This document shows positions 25,599 through 35,236 of a stretch of 64,000 nucleotides of DNA, piece after piece. The position numbers were made by a program, and so were the translations under genes. The stretch's first letter is position 1, and the number at the start of each line of letters is the position of its first letter. The DNA is from Mucilaginibacter sp. (GTDB taxonomy: Bacteria; Bacteroidota; Bacteroidia; Sphingobacteriales; Sphingobacteriaceae). The notes under the pieces were generated by a model. That model searched no databases, was not told the DNA's origin, and saw nothing but the letters and a program-made list of their open reading frames with translations. The stretch spans positions 186,001 through 250,000 of the forward strand of contig NZ_JANYGQ010000026.1 in NCBI RefSeq assembly GCF_025359345.1, given 5' to 3'.

Positions 25599-26621
25599 TT
25601 ACAAAACCGCTGCCGGTTCCTGTGCTTTGATCAGGTCGGTATCAGGTTTTGAGACATCGGTAAGCGCTACGCGGCCGCGATCTTTTCTTAGTATCCTGTT
25701 GAACAGCGATATCTCCCTGTCAAACAAAAATCTGAAGAATAACTTGGTCCACGAAGTATGATAATGTAATGTATCGTAATATTCAGGAGCAGCTTTCCTT
25801 ATCTCAGGCAGCTTGTTCCATGGTATCGATGGAAAATCGTGGTGCTCATTGTGGAAGCCTACGTTAAATGCAAGTACGTTCCATGAGCCATAATAGCTAT
25901 AGGTTTCCTGCTCGTCGCTATGGGTAAGGTAATGTTCCTGTATCCAGCGCGCACCAAGCGGGTGCAGGCCAACCGAAAACGAGAAGCTCAGCAGCAAAAA
26001 CGCTACTGCCGGCCATCCCATAAAGTACCATATGGCAGTGGTGAATGCTGCCTGTAAAACAAAATTGGTAATAATCCACCCATCAATAGGGTGAATTTCG
26101 CGTAACCGCGATAAACGAAATATCTGGAATATTGGGAAAAACAGCAGCCATAATGCTTTACCAAAGAACGAGCTACCTATCAGCTTTGCTTCCCATTTGT
26201 TGGGAAGATCGGCATCAAGCTCATGTACACCCTGGAAAGAGTGGTGTTTGATATGATATTTTTCGAACGAGATTGCGCTCGGTAAAATTTGAGGCAAATT
26301 TGAAAACATTGATGCCCACCTGTTGGCGTTGCCATTTTTAAACAGCAGCTTGTGGGTACATTCGTGTATCATCACAAAAAGAGCGTGGTCGGCAAAGGCG
26401 CCCAAAAGATAGGCAGCGCCAAAAATAATCCACCATGATTGGTCGCGCACAAACCAGGCGAGCACTACCTGGAAAGCCACCAATCCTATAATGGCAAAAA
26501 TTGTTATCGGGTTTTTACCAATCAACTGCCTTAGGTGCGGAAATTCTTTTAAGATTTTTTTTGTCCTTATACGGTGCGGCTCAGACTCCTGTGAGTAAAC
26601 GAAATCGGTTCTTTTTGTCAT
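25599..26621 (-). CDS. Sphingolipid delta-4 desaturase-like fatty acid desaturase
   Basis: 340 aa membrane di-iron desaturase. Three histidine boxes: HECTH (86-90), HIKHH (123-127) and HNEHH (257-261). The N-terminus (DFVYSQESEPHRIRTKKILK) resembles the Lipid_DES N-terminal region of DEGS proteins. The C-terminal section GSWNVLAFNVGFHNEHHDFP, then PEYYDTLHYHTSWTKLFFRF, closely follows human DEGS1. Four or so membrane helices are visible (41-58, 63-85, 185-217). DEGS enzymes insert a 4,5-trans double bond in dihydroceramide; Sphingobacteriaceae make sphingolipids, so a ceramide-modifying role is likely, although a C4-hydroxylase cannot be excluded. Single-gene unit. Confidence 0.88.
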   Translation of the reverse strand: MTKRTDFVYSQESEPHRIRTKKILKEFPHLRQLIGKNPITIFAIIGLVAFQVVLAWFVRDQSWWIIFGAAYLLGAFADHALFVMIHECTHKLLFKNGNANRWASMFSNLPQILPSAISFEKYHIKHHSFQGVHELDADLPNKWEAKLIGSSFFGKALWLLFFPIFQIFRLSRLREIHPIDGWIITNFVLQAAFTTAIWYFMGWPAVAFLLLSFSFSVGLHPLGARWIQEHYLTHSDEQETYSYYGSWNVLAFNVGFHNEHHDFPSIPWNKLPEIRKAAPEYYDTLHYHTSWTKLFFRFLFDREISLFNRILRKDRGRVALTDVSKPDTDLIKAQEPAAVL

Positions 26622-27128
26622 TAGCTTAAATAGTATCAGGGGTAAAGATAATAATATGATGCTTAAATATAATTTTATTGTAAATTTTTATTCCGTAAAA
26701 TTATATTAATAATTTATTTTTTTAATTCAAAACGTGCTTTTTGAGCCCATTATTGCCGAAATAGGGCATTATAGCCATTTATAAATCACAACCTGTGGTT
26801 GTTTGCCCTTTGAATTGTACGAGGGCTGGAAATTAAAATTGAGCATTACTCCAAACAACTCCAATATCCTCTATCCTGTGGCGATTAATTGGTTAAAGTA
26901 TAAATATAGGTGATAATTCTGTATTAAAATTGGGTTGGTGCCGGTTATTTATCTCTGCCGACCGGTAAAAACCGTTCGCCATGGTTCACAAAGCGTACGC
27001 TATCGAACGTTTTTTTCAATAGTAAAAAATTTATTTATTTGATTATCAACTATTTAAAAATAGGGTATCAAATTTGGCATGGGTTAGTAAATTAAAAAAT
27101 AAATAATTCATCAATAAAATATACAACA
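26622..27128. other. AT-rich intergenic region between divergent genes
   Basis: 507 bp between the desaturase (minus) and the GIN-domain gene (plus). Contains several poly-A/T stretches (26660-26720 and 27010-27120). I saw no coding sequence, terminator or repeat; it presumably holds both promoters. Confidence 0.6.
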
Positions 27129-27731
27129 ATGAAAACTATAATAATAACAGCAGCAATATTACTGGTAGCAGTATTTGGGCTAAGTAATTCTACCTATGCT
27201 GTAGCAGCAAAAGACTCACAGGCATATACCATATTAACCGAAGTAAGCAGTATTAACAAAATCGAAGTTCATGGTAACGTTGAGCTTTATGTATCGGCAG
27301 GTGCAACCGACCAGGTAAAAGTTTACAACCAATACTATAAAGAAACAGCATTGGTTCAAAGCCAAAACGGCGCGCTTTGTATATCATCATACAAAACAGA
27401 AAAACTGGTGGTTTGGGTAACTGTAAGCGATTTGCGCAGCCTTGAAGTTTATGATAATGCATCAGTAAAATCATTCGGCAAGTTTGCTGCAATTGATATC
27501 GATGTTAAGCTTTATGACAATGCAACGGCGAAACTGGATGTGGATGCTTTCCGCGCTGATATCACCCTTAACGATAATGCCAGGGCTAACGTTGCCGGCA
27601 ATATTACCTATGCAGCACTTAAATACAACAAAGCCTCAATGCTAACTACTACAAACCTGGTGGCTGACAACATTATCAAAACAGATGTTGATGGTGTTAA
27701 AGACAGCTCAGCAGATTTTGTATCACTATAA
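27129..27731 (+). CDS. Secreted head-GIN domain protein (DUF2807)
   Basis: 200 aa. Signal peptide about 1-27 (ends YAVAA). Residues about 40-195 match the head-GIN/DUF2807 beta-helical pattern: INKIEVHGNVELYVSAG, RSLEVYDNASVKSFGKF, DVKLYDNATAKLDV and ITLNDNARANVAG, with a repeated hydrophobic-x-(Y/N)-DNA unit. Such proteins are described as putative autotransporter adhesins but usually lack a transport domain, as here. Function unknown; probably periplasmic or surface. A terminator follows. Confidence 0.85.
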   Translation: MKTIIITAAILLVAVFGLSNSTYAVAAKDSQAYTILTEVSSINKIEVHGNVELYVSAGATDQVKVYNQYYKETALVQSQNGALCISSYKTEKLVVWVTVSDLRSLEVYDNASVKSFGKFAAIDIDVKLYDNATAKLDVDAFRADITLNDNARANVAGNITYAALKYNKASMLTTTNLVADNIIKTDVDGVKDSSADFVSL

Positions 27732-27752
27732 ATATACACACCAATCCAACCG

Positions 27753-27786
27753 ACCGGCTTTGCATATTTGCAGGCCGGTTTTTTGT
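27753..27786 (+). terminator. Rho-independent terminator after the GIN-domain gene
   Basis: ACCGGC (27753-27758) pairs with GCCGGT (27774-27779), with extra TTTGC/GCA pairing inside, followed by a T-rich tail (TTTTTTG). Confidence 0.75.
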
Positions 27787-27790
27787 TTTA

Positions 27791-30700
27791 TTAGCTTAGC
27801 GCTGTTTCGCCGTTATGGTTGTCGCCGTTAAGCTGATGTGCGTTCTCATGGAACTTACCGCCCCGGTACAAAATGCGCATTGCGCTTGGCAGTACTATCA
27901 GCAACATAGGCAACGCTACAACAAAGCCGCCAATAACAGCAATAGCTAATGGCTGGTGTAACTGCGCACCGGCGCCAATGCCCAACGCCAATGGCATCAG
28001 AGCTATAATTGCACCGATAGCCGTCATCAGCTTTGGCCTTAACCGTGTTGATATGGCGTACACAATTGCTTCGTCAATACCGTTTTCAGTACCTTTTTCA
28101 ATATTTTCAAGCGCACGCTGTTTAAACTGTAAAAAGGTAAATATGGCATTTTCGCCAATGATACCTACAATCATTATCAGCCCGGTATAGCTGCCAACAT
28201 TTAGCGGCGTATTGGTAATAAATAATGCCAGTATACTGCCCGAAATGCCTAACACTGCCACTATCAAAATTAATACGGCAATACGGAATTGCTTAAACAG
28301 GAACAATATCACTGCAAATACCAGTAAGCTTGAGGTAATGAGGATAGTCAGCAACTCTTTAAATGATTGCTGCTGCTGGGCATAGTCGCCGCCATACTCA
28401 ATGTGGTAGCCCTGCGGCAGACTTACTTTTTGGGTGATATTTTTTTGAATAGCAGGGATAACGCTGCCAAGGTCGGCGCCCTCCAAACGGGAACTTATAA
28501 CACCTATTGACTGCAGGTTTTCGCGGTTAATCTCGGCATCGCCAGGTTTCAGCGTCACGTCGGCCAGTTCGCTAATAGGTATCAGTTTACCGCTTGGTAC
28601 AAATACCGTTTGATTTTGTATACCCGTAACATTTAAACCGCGGTTGCCGGGGTAAACCATGCGTATGGGCGATAGCTGCTCGCGTTCGAGCAGATTGCCT
28701 ATTATATTGCCCTCGAGTGCGGTTTGTAGCTGGAATTGTAGACTGGCGGCTGTAATATTATATTGTGCAAGTTTGCTGTAATGCGGGTCGATACTTACCG
28801 ACGGGCCTGCAATTATTATCCCGTCCTTCACATCGGCCGTGCCTTTTACACTTTCAACAATGCCTGCCACTTGTTGGGACAACGCTTGCAGTTTTTGCTG
28901 GTTATCGCCAAATATTTTTATCTCAATCGGGTCTATTGATGTCATCAGGTCGCCCAGCATATCGCCAATTACCTGGCCAAAATCAATATTCAAAGCAGGC
29001 TGATTTGCGGCTATCTTCTTTCGGAGTTCGCTGATAACCTCTTCGGTGCTTTTGTCGCGGTCTTTTTTTAGTTGGATAAGATAATCACCTTTGTTGGGTT
29101 CAGTTATAAAAAAACCCATTTCGGTACCGGTGCGGCGCGAATAAGCCTTAACTTCGGGTTGTTTTACAATTATCTTTTCAACCTGGCGCAGCATGCGGTC
29201 GGTTTCGTCGAGCGAGGTGCCGGGCGGCGAGCGATAATCGAGCACAATACTGCCTTCATCCATCTCAGGCAAAAAGCCGGTTTCGAGCAGGGGCGGTATA
29301 AATATGATAGCCAGCACGGCCGCCGCAATTATTATTATACTAACAAAAGGCCGCAGTATAAACCATTTAACCCAGCGCTGCTTTTTAACATGGTGTTCTT
29401 CTTCTTTTTTTGATACTGCAGTGCTGTTGGGCTTATGCCGGCTTAGCAAAGTATAAATTACGGGCAGGCCTATCCAGGTAACAAAGAAGGAGCACACCAG
29501 GGTAATGATCATGGTATTGGTGAGCACATGAAAGTATGCGCCTGCAACCCCCGTCATCAGCAAAAAGGGCACAAATATTACAATCGTGCTTATTGAGGAA
29601 CCCAGCATAGCCGGAAACAGGTAGTCGATGGCGGTTTTTATCAATTTTAACGGCCGTTCGCGCGGATGCTCTTCGTGAGTACGGTGAATTTGCTCAACCA
29701 CCACAATGGCATCGTCAATAATTAAGCCGAGCGCCGCGGCAATTGCACCCAGCGTCATGATGTTAAATGTATAGCCTACACCATAAATAACCGCCAGGCT
29801 AAGACAAAGGGTTACCGGGATGGTAATTAAAATAACGGCACTCGCCTTTACCGAACGAAGGAAAATAACGGCAACGATAATTGCCAGCAGTAAACCAATC
29901 CAAAGGCTGTCACTCACGCTTTTTATAGACTCTTTTACAAAATCGGCCTGCTCGTAGTAAGGTTTTATAGTTACGTCCTTCGGCAAAATTTTCTGCAAAT
30001 CGGCAACCTTGCCATCCATATCCGCCGATAACGATACCAGGTTAGCATCCGGTTGTTTGATAACCGCAATCAGAACACCATCGTGCCCGTTTGCGTTTAT
30101 CCGGGTATATTCAATGCTTTCCTGTATGGCAATGTCGGCAAAGTCCTTCAACCTTACCACACGCTTGCGGTTATTGCTTATTACCAGGTTCTCCAACTGG
30201 TCCTTTGCATTGATTGTAGCATCGGTAACAGTCAGGTACATCCGTTTATAGTCTGATAAATAACCTTCAGATTTTACAAAGTTGGTGGTGCTTAGCGTAG
30301 TGCTGATAATATCGGGCGTTAAGCCGAGCGAGCTCATTTTTTGTTTGTTGAGCGTTAGCCAATACTCTTTTGCCTTACCACCAATTACCCGTATTTCGGA
30401 TATGCCATCAACCTGCGACAGGAAAGGCTTTACGGTATAAGTGGCCAACTGCCGCAACTCAATGGGAGAACGACTGTGGCTCTCGAGCGTGTAACCACTA
30501 ACCGGCAGTATGGAGGGGTTCATTTTCTGCACGGTAATGCTTACATCTGCCGGCAGGTCATTTTTTACCTGGTCGATACCAGCCTGTATTTTTTGCAGGC
30601 TCATATCGATATCGGTGCTCCAATCCATGTAAGCCGATATTTCGCAACTGCCGCGGCTGGTAGTGCTGCGTACGGTTTGCAATCCCGGCACCTGCTTTAT

Positions 30701-30913
30701 AGCATTTTCGAGCGGCTTGGTAACCGTAACCATCATTTTGTTTACCGGTTGCAGGCCCTCCTCAGCTATTACTTTTATTTTAGGGAAGGTAATTTCGGGG
30801 AAAAGCGAGGTTTGCAGCTTTGAATATGCAAACAAACCACCCATAATTATGATGACCAATACCAGGCTTACCGGCTTTCTATGCATTAAAAACGAGTCCT
30901 TTATAGGGGTCAT
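27791..30913 (-). CDS. RND efflux transporter permease
   Basis: 1040 aa inner-membrane proton-driven pump of the AcrB/CusA superfamily. Twelve membrane helices are expected, with helix 1 at VSLVLVIIIMGGLFAYSKL. The proton-relay Asp pair is in ALGLIIDDAIVVVEQIH (helix 4). Two large periplasmic loops follow helices 1 and 7 (PPGTSLDETDRMLRQVEK). Methionine clusters of copper pumps are not evident, so a drug or small-molecule substrate is more likely than a metal, but this is uncertain. Its start overlaps the stop of the adaptor gene by 4 bp (ATGA). Third gene of the OMF-adaptor-pump unit. Confidence 0.92.
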   Translation of the reverse strand: MTPIKDSFLMHRKPVSLVLVIIIMGGLFAYSKLQTSLFPEITFPKIKVIAEEGLQPVNKMMVTVTKPLENAIKQVPGLQTVRSTTSRGSCEISAYMDWSTDIDMSLQKIQAGIDQVKNDLPADVSITVQKMNPSILPVSGYTLESHSRSPIELRQLATYTVKPFLSQVDGISEIRVIGGKAKEYWLTLNKQKMSSLGLTPDIISTTLSTTNFVKSEGYLSDYKRMYLTVTDATINAKDQLENLVISNNRKRVVRLKDFADIAIQESIEYTRINANGHDGVLIAVIKQPDANLVSLSADMDGKVADLQKILPKDVTIKPYYEQADFVKESIKSVSDSLWIGLLLAIIVAVIFLRSVKASAVILITIPVTLCLSLAVIYGVGYTFNIMTLGAIAAALGLIIDDAIVVVEQIHRTHEEHPRERPLKLIKTAIDYLFPAMLGSSISTIVIFVPFLLMTGVAGAYFHVLTNTMIITLVCSFFVTWIGLPVIYTLLSRHKPNSTAVSKKEEEHHVKKQRWVKWFILRPFVSIIIIAAAVLAIIFIPPLLETGFLPEMDEGSIVLDYRSPPGTSLDETDRMLRQVEKIIVKQPEVKAYSRRTGTEMGFFITEPNKGDYLIQLKKDRDKSTEEVISELRKKIAANQPALNIDFGQVIGDMLGDLMTSIDPIEIKIFGDNQQKLQALSQQVAGIVESVKGTADVKDGIIIAGPSVSIDPHYSKLAQYNITAASLQFQLQTALEGNIIGNLLEREQLSPIRMVYPGNRGLNVTGIQNQTVFVPSGKLIPISELADVTLKPGDAEINRENLQSIGVISSRLEGADLGSVIPAIQKNITQKVSLPQGYHIEYGGDYAQQQQSFKELLTILITSSLLVFAVILFLFKQFRIAVLILIVAVLGISGSILALFITNTPLNVGSYTGLIMIVGIIGENAIFTFLQFKQRALENIEKGTENGIDEAIVYAISTRLRPKLMTAIGAIIALMPLALGIGAGAQLHQPLAIAVIGGFVVALPMLLIVLPSAMRILYRGGKFHENAHQLNGDNHNGETALS

Positions 30914-31842
30914 GGCTCAATTATTTTTACTTTGGCGGTATCCGGCAGGCCATAATTCCCGCTAACAACTATTTTATCCTGTTTGGTAAATGATGGCGAT
31001 AAAATCTCAATCCTGTCGCCCGAATGGATGCCCTCTTTAACCGGCACTTTTACGGCAGTGGTAGGGTTTATCAATTTCATTACCCAAAACTCCGTTTGGG
31101 TTTCATTTGCTAGTATGGCAGCTTTTGGCAGCGATACAGTATTAGTTTTTGCTGATTTTACTATGCGCGCTTTGGCTATCAGGTTTTCAGGTATTTGCTG
31201 AGCTGTGTTTACTTTTAACACCACACCCTGCGTTTGTGCCACCGTATCAACTGTTGGCATAAACGAAGTAACTGTCGAGCCTACTTTTGTTCCGCCGGGC
31301 AAGGTGAGGTCAACATTCTGCCCCATTTTTACATATTGGCGCAACTCGTACGGCAGCTGCATTAAAAACACAAAACTGCTGCGGTCACTAATTACGGCCA
31401 GCGCTTCTCCATCGGCTACGTAATCGCCTTTTTGATGGCTCAGTTGTGAAATATAGCCTGACTCTGAAGCCTTTATCTTATTGATTCCTGAAAATTTGAA
31501 AGTAGTATCGAGCACGTTTATACTGTTGCCAATGCTTTGGGCTTCCTTGGTTTTTATGGTGAAAAGTAATTGCCCTTTACTTACGTTTTGGCCCGGTTTA
31601 ACATTAGCTAGTTCGATATATCCGTTGGCATTTGCTTTTACATAGTTTTTTTGCAGAATGGTTGACGTAGCGCTAAGGTCGATGTAATCAACCAGCGTGC
31701 TGTCGTTAACAGTTGTAACGGTAACCGGTGTTTGCGATGCTACTTTGGCATCCTCATCATCGGCGGCTTTGTCCTTGCCTTTGCACGAAAAAAGCAATAC
31801 CGCAATGCCCAAAACCAAATATTTAACGGCGAATGTCTTCAT
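30910..31842 (-). CDS. RND efflux periplasmic adaptor (membrane fusion protein), lipoprotein
   Basis: 310 aa. Lipobox LLFSC near residue 20 makes it a lipoprotein of the inner membrane. Typical halves of a lipoyl-like domain are visible: ANGYIELANVKPGQNVSKGQLLFTI and SESGYISQLSHQKGDYVADGEALAVI. The alpha-hairpin between them is very short, as in some Bacteroidota adaptors. Beta-barrel and membrane-proximal domains follow. It links the pump with the TolC-like protein encoded 1 bp upstream. Confidence 0.88.
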   Translation of the reverse strand: MKTFAVKYLVLGIAVLLFSCKGKDKAADDEDAKVASQTPVTVTTVNDSTLVDYIDLSATSTILQKNYVKANANGYIELANVKPGQNVSKGQLLFTIKTKEAQSIGNSINVLDTTFKFSGINKIKASESGYISQLSHQKGDYVADGEALAVISDRSSFVFLMQLPYELRQYVKMGQNVDLTLPGGTKVGSTVTSFMPTVDTVAQTQGVVLKVNTAQQIPENLIAKARIVKSAKTNTVSLPKAAILANETQTEFWVMKLINPTTAVKVPVKEGIHSGDRIEILSPSFTKQDKIVVSGNYGLPDTAKVKIIEP

Positions 31843-31843
31843 T

Positions 31844-33079
31844 TTATCTGTTCCAGTAATTTAGCTGATTGATGAGTTGTAGTTTGTTGATGTTAGTGGT
31901 AGCACGCAGGTTTTTTACCGTAAAATAATTGCTGATGGCCAGTATAAGGTCGGCAATGCGCAGGTCGCCGGTTTGCAATAGCTTGGTATCAACCTTGATG
32001 AGGCCCTCCGAATACTTAATCTGTTCATCAATTTGCTGCAACAGGGTTTCAGTATCCTTTATCTGCTGCTTTAACTGTGCAATTTGCTGGCGGTATTGGG
32101 CATCGAAAAATGCTTTATAGTTTTGCCTGGTTTCCTCCTCGAGCGATAGTTTTCTATACTGCATTTTACGCTGGCCACCGTCATAAAGCGGCAGGGTAAA
32201 ACTGAAACCGGCACTAACGCCAAAATTTTTATAAGCCTGGCCCATAAAATCGCTGTTATAGCCGCCGTCGGCCAAAATGCTGGCTTTGGGCTTGTAACTA
32301 AAATCAACCAGTTGGCGGCTGTTGACTAGTTTAAGACTGTCGAGCCGGTATTGCCTGAAAAAAATACTCGTGCCGGGATCGGGTAACATGGCCCTTTCAA
32401 TTTTGGGTTCCTGTAACTCAATTATCGTGGTATCAGCTACGCCGGCCAGGTAATTAAGTGTACTAAAGTCGTTTTTATATTGCAGGCGAGATTGTAAAAG
32501 CGTTAGCTGTTGCTGTTTCAGGGTTACCAAGAAAGTAAGGTAATCGCTTTGGCGATAAACGTTGCTGCGGGTAAGTTTGCGCAGCAGGGTATCTTCCTGG
32601 TTAAGCAAGGTTACCACCTCCTGGTTAAACTTTTGCTGCTGCAGGCTGCCGTAGGCAGTAATGTATTGGGTGGTGATGGCCTTTTTTAAATCCTGTTCAG
32701 AAATTTTAGCAGTATTGCTAACGGACTGCGACTGCAGTGTAATAGCCTGCAACTGTGCATCCACATTTTTTTTCCCGACGATGGTTTGATTAACCCCCAC
32801 CAGCGCATTAAAAGTATGCTCGTTAGTAATAGCCGAAGCATATCCATACCCGCTAACAACCGGCGCGTATAAGCCGCCGCTGTTTAAATTAACCTGTGGT
32901 TTTAAGCCGGCACGGAGGCGCAAACTGTCAACCTGGTTCGAGGCTACCTGGTTACGTAAGTCCTTTAGCAGGGGACTATTACCTTTGGCGGTTTCTAAAA
33001 AATGGTCGAGCGTGTTGGTTTGCGCAAAGGCAGCAGCACAACCAAAAAGGCTTAAAATAATGCTGAAAAGCAATTTCAT
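31844..33079 (-). CDS. TolC-family outer-membrane efflux protein
   Basis: 411 aa. Signal peptide 1-19 (ends AAAFAQ). Two OEP repeats rich in coiled-coil (LKQQIKDTETLLQQIDEQIKYSEGL; SLEEETRQNYKAFFDAQYRQQI). First gene of the efflux operon, with 1 bp to the adaptor gene. The order OMF-adaptor-pump and the tight spacing indicate one transcript. The 136 bp ahead of it, after the histidine kinase, likely contains its promoter. Confidence 0.9.
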   Translation of the reverse strand: MKLLFSIILSLFGCAAAFAQTNTLDHFLETAKGNSPLLKDLRNQVASNQVDSLRLRAGLKPQVNLNSGGLYAPVVSGYGYASAITNEHTFNALVGVNQTIVGKKNVDAQLQAITLQSQSVSNTAKISEQDLKKAITTQYITAYGSLQQQKFNQEVVTLLNQEDTLLRKLTRSNVYRQSDYLTFLVTLKQQQLTLLQSRLQYKNDFSTLNYLAGVADTTIIELQEPKIERAMLPDPGTSIFFRQYRLDSLKLVNSRQLVDFSYKPKASILADGGYNSDFMGQAYKNFGVSAGFSFTLPLYDGGQRKMQYRKLSLEEETRQNYKAFFDAQYRQQIAQLKQQIKDTETLLQQIDEQIKYSEGLIKVDTKLLQTGDLRIADLILAISNYFTVKNLRATTNINKLQLINQLNYWNR

Positions 33080-33215
33080 TAAGTAATCAATAAGGGTATT
33101 CAGTTAGCTAAAATAGGATATAAATCTGGATTAATTTAGGACGGACGGTTATGTTGGCAGTATTTATAACTTGTAATAACATTGATACTCAAAAGTTTGT
33201 TTTGTTGGTAATTAG

Positions 33216-34490
33216 TTAAAATATCACCTCGAAAACGTGATAACCCTGGTCGTAAAAGTACTCCAGCTTAAAACCAAAACTCTCGCATATCTGCCTGGAA
33301 ATGGTTAATCCCAGACCGCTGCCCTCGGAGTGCGACGATTTATGAAAACGGGTAAATATTTTTTCGCCTGCAAGTGGTTCCGCATCTCCTGTATTTTGAA
33401 TGATCAGCCGTTCATTATCCAGGCTGATGATAATTTCGCCACCAATGTAATTGTGCCTTATTGCGTTACTGATAAGATTGCTTAACAATATTTCGGTAAG
33501 GTAACGGTTGGCGTAAATCTCTTTGTTATGAAGATTGCAGGTTACTTTTAATTCTTTGTCGCTAAAAATCTCTTCAAACTGGCTTGTCATTTCTTCTACC
33601 AAATCAAGCAGGTTCAATTGCTGCCTGTCGTGCATTAGTTTATTTTCAATTTTTACCAGTAGCAGCAGCGATTGATTCAACCTCGTTAATCTTGATGCCG
33701 CGGTGTATAAGTCGTTCAGCAGCTTGCTTTGCTGATCGCTAAAGTTTTCGGTTTGTATCAAGGTATCCAGCTTTGAGTTAATAACGGCAATGGGCGTGAG
33801 TAACTCGTGCGATGCATTTTCGGTGAATGCTTTCAGGTCATCATAGTCGTGCTTTGCCCGTCCGGCCATATCAACCACAGCCTTGTTAAGTTCATTAAAC
33901 TCATCTATCGTTGTATTTACCTGCGTAATTTCGTGTTTATCAGCAATGCTGAACAACCGCAACTCGCCCATAATATTATAAAAGGGTTGCCATAGCCTGT
34001 TCAATATAAGGCGGTTGGTTAAATATAACACCAGTAGCAACAACAATATCACACCTATGGTTATGATAAATATCAGGCGGATAAGGTCCTCTGTTTCAAC
34101 TTTAGATACGATGATAAGTATTTTATAATAGTTGTTACCAACTGTTACCGAACTTATCAACCCCCGGCCCGCTTCATATTCACCCTGCCGCCTGTGCCTG
34201 TGGTGGCCCTCAAATTTTTTATAATATTCGGTATTTATAAACTCTCGTTTCACCGAACCGGGGCTGGCAGATGTAAAAGTTATCTGCTGATCGTTTGATT
34301 CAAAAGTTTGGGGCAACTCGTGGTTAAGCTTTACGTAGTCAAAAATTTCGCGTTCCTCAACCACCAGGTCCTTATCTTTTATCCCGGTTAAAATGTAGCT
34401 GATGGCCTGGTAATAGATAAAGCCAGTTATCAGCATTACAATAATGGTGGTAATAAGGTTTACCCGGTTGTATTTGGTTAACAGCTTCAT
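33216..34490 (-). CDS. Sensor histidine kinase of the efflux-linked two-component system
   Basis: 424 aa. Two membrane helices (about 10-32 and 135-160) flank a periplasmic sensor loop. The H-box ENASHELLTPIAV carries the phospho-accepting H228, the N-box is LLSNLISNAIRHN, and the G-box is GSGLGLTISRQICESFG. A clear HAMP is not obvious. The start overlaps the response-regulator stop by 4 bp, so the two are translationally coupled. The stimulus is unknown; position next to the RND genes suggests control of efflux. Confidence 0.9.
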   Translation of the reverse strand: MKLLTKYNRVNLITTIIVMLITGFIYYQAISYILTGIKDKDLVVEEREIFDYVKLNHELPQTFESNDQQITFTSASPGSVKREFINTEYYKKFEGHHRHRRQGEYEAGRGLISSVTVGNNYYKILIIVSKVETEDLIRLIFIITIGVILLLLLVLYLTNRLILNRLWQPFYNIMGELRLFSIADKHEITQVNTTIDEFNELNKAVVDMAGRAKHDYDDLKAFTENASHELLTPIAVINSKLDTLIQTENFSDQQSKLLNDLYTAASRLTRLNQSLLLLVKIENKLMHDRQQLNLLDLVEEMTSQFEEIFSDKELKVTCNLHNKEIYANRYLTEILLSNLISNAIRHNYIGGEIIISLDNERLIIQNTGDAEPLAGEKIFTRFHKSSHSEGSGLGLTISRQICESFGFKLEYFYDQGYHVFEVIF

Positions 34491-35164
34491 TTATCGGTAA
34501 ACTTATAACCCATGCCGTAGGCTGCCTGTATGTAATCTGCACATCCGGCTTCCATTAATTTTTTGCGGATATTTTTTATGTGCGAATAAATAAAATCGAA
34601 GTTGTTGGCCATATCAATGCCATCGCCCCATAAGTGCTCGGCAATAGCGTTTTTTGATACCACTTTGCCTTTGTTGGCTATAAAATAAAGCAGCAAGGCA
34701 AACTCCTTACGGGTAAATTTAAGCGGCGTGTTATCAATCTTAACCTCTTTTGCCTGCAGGTCGATGGTGATTTCGTTAAACACCAGTAAATTGCTGCCAT
34801 TGTAGCTTTTTCGCCTGATTATGGCTGTTACCCTTGCCTTCAGCTCAGATAAATGAAAGGGTTTTACCAGGTAATCATCGGCCCCAATGTTTAATCCTTC
34901 CAGCCGGTCATCCAGCGAATTTTTGGCTGAAATGATAAGCACCCCATCCGGGTGGTTGTTATCTTTTAAACTCTTAAGTATCTCCAGTCCGTTGCCGCCG
35001 GGCAGGGTAATATCCAGCAGGATACAGTCGTAGCGGTACATATTAACCTTTGCCAGCGCACTTTGATATGTTGCCGCAGTTTCGCAAATATTGCCCGCTT
35101 CGGTAAAATATTCTTCGATACTTTCGCGCAGGCCTTCTTCGTCTTCAACAATCAGTATTTTCAA
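34487..35164 (-). CDS. OmpR-family response regulator
   Basis: 225 aa. Receiver domain with acidic pocket EDE (7-9), phospho-acceptor D51 in DCILLDITLPGGNG and the conserved Lys in DYLVKPFHLSEL. C-terminal winged helix (about 130-222) with LTFTRKEFALLLYF-type alpha-loop (LKFTRKEFALLLYFIANKGKVV) and FIYSHIKNIRKKL recognition region. Partner of the downstream kinase. Probably activates or represses the adjacent RND operon. Confidence 0.93.
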   Translation of the reverse strand: MKILIVEDEEGLRESIEEYFTEAGNICETAATYQSALAKVNMYRYDCILLDITLPGGNGLEILKSLKDNNHPDGVLIISAKNSLDDRLEGLNIGADDYLVKPFHLSELKARVTAIIRRKSYNGSNLLVFNEITIDLQAKEVKIDNTPLKFTRKEFALLLYFIANKGKVVSKNAIAEHLWGDGIDMANNFDFIYSHIKNIRKKLMEAGCADYIQAAYGMGYKFTDK

Positions 35165-35236
35165 AACCTAATTTTTCTGATAAAGATAACCGCTGATTTT
35201 GGATGATTTCTGTTTTATTTTGATTTCACCGATTTT

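Noticed and set aside
27791..33079. RND operon as a heavy-metal (CusA/CzcA) efflux system
   Set aside because: No methionine- or histidine-rich metal-binding stretches were seen in the pump or the adaptor; the substrate is left open.
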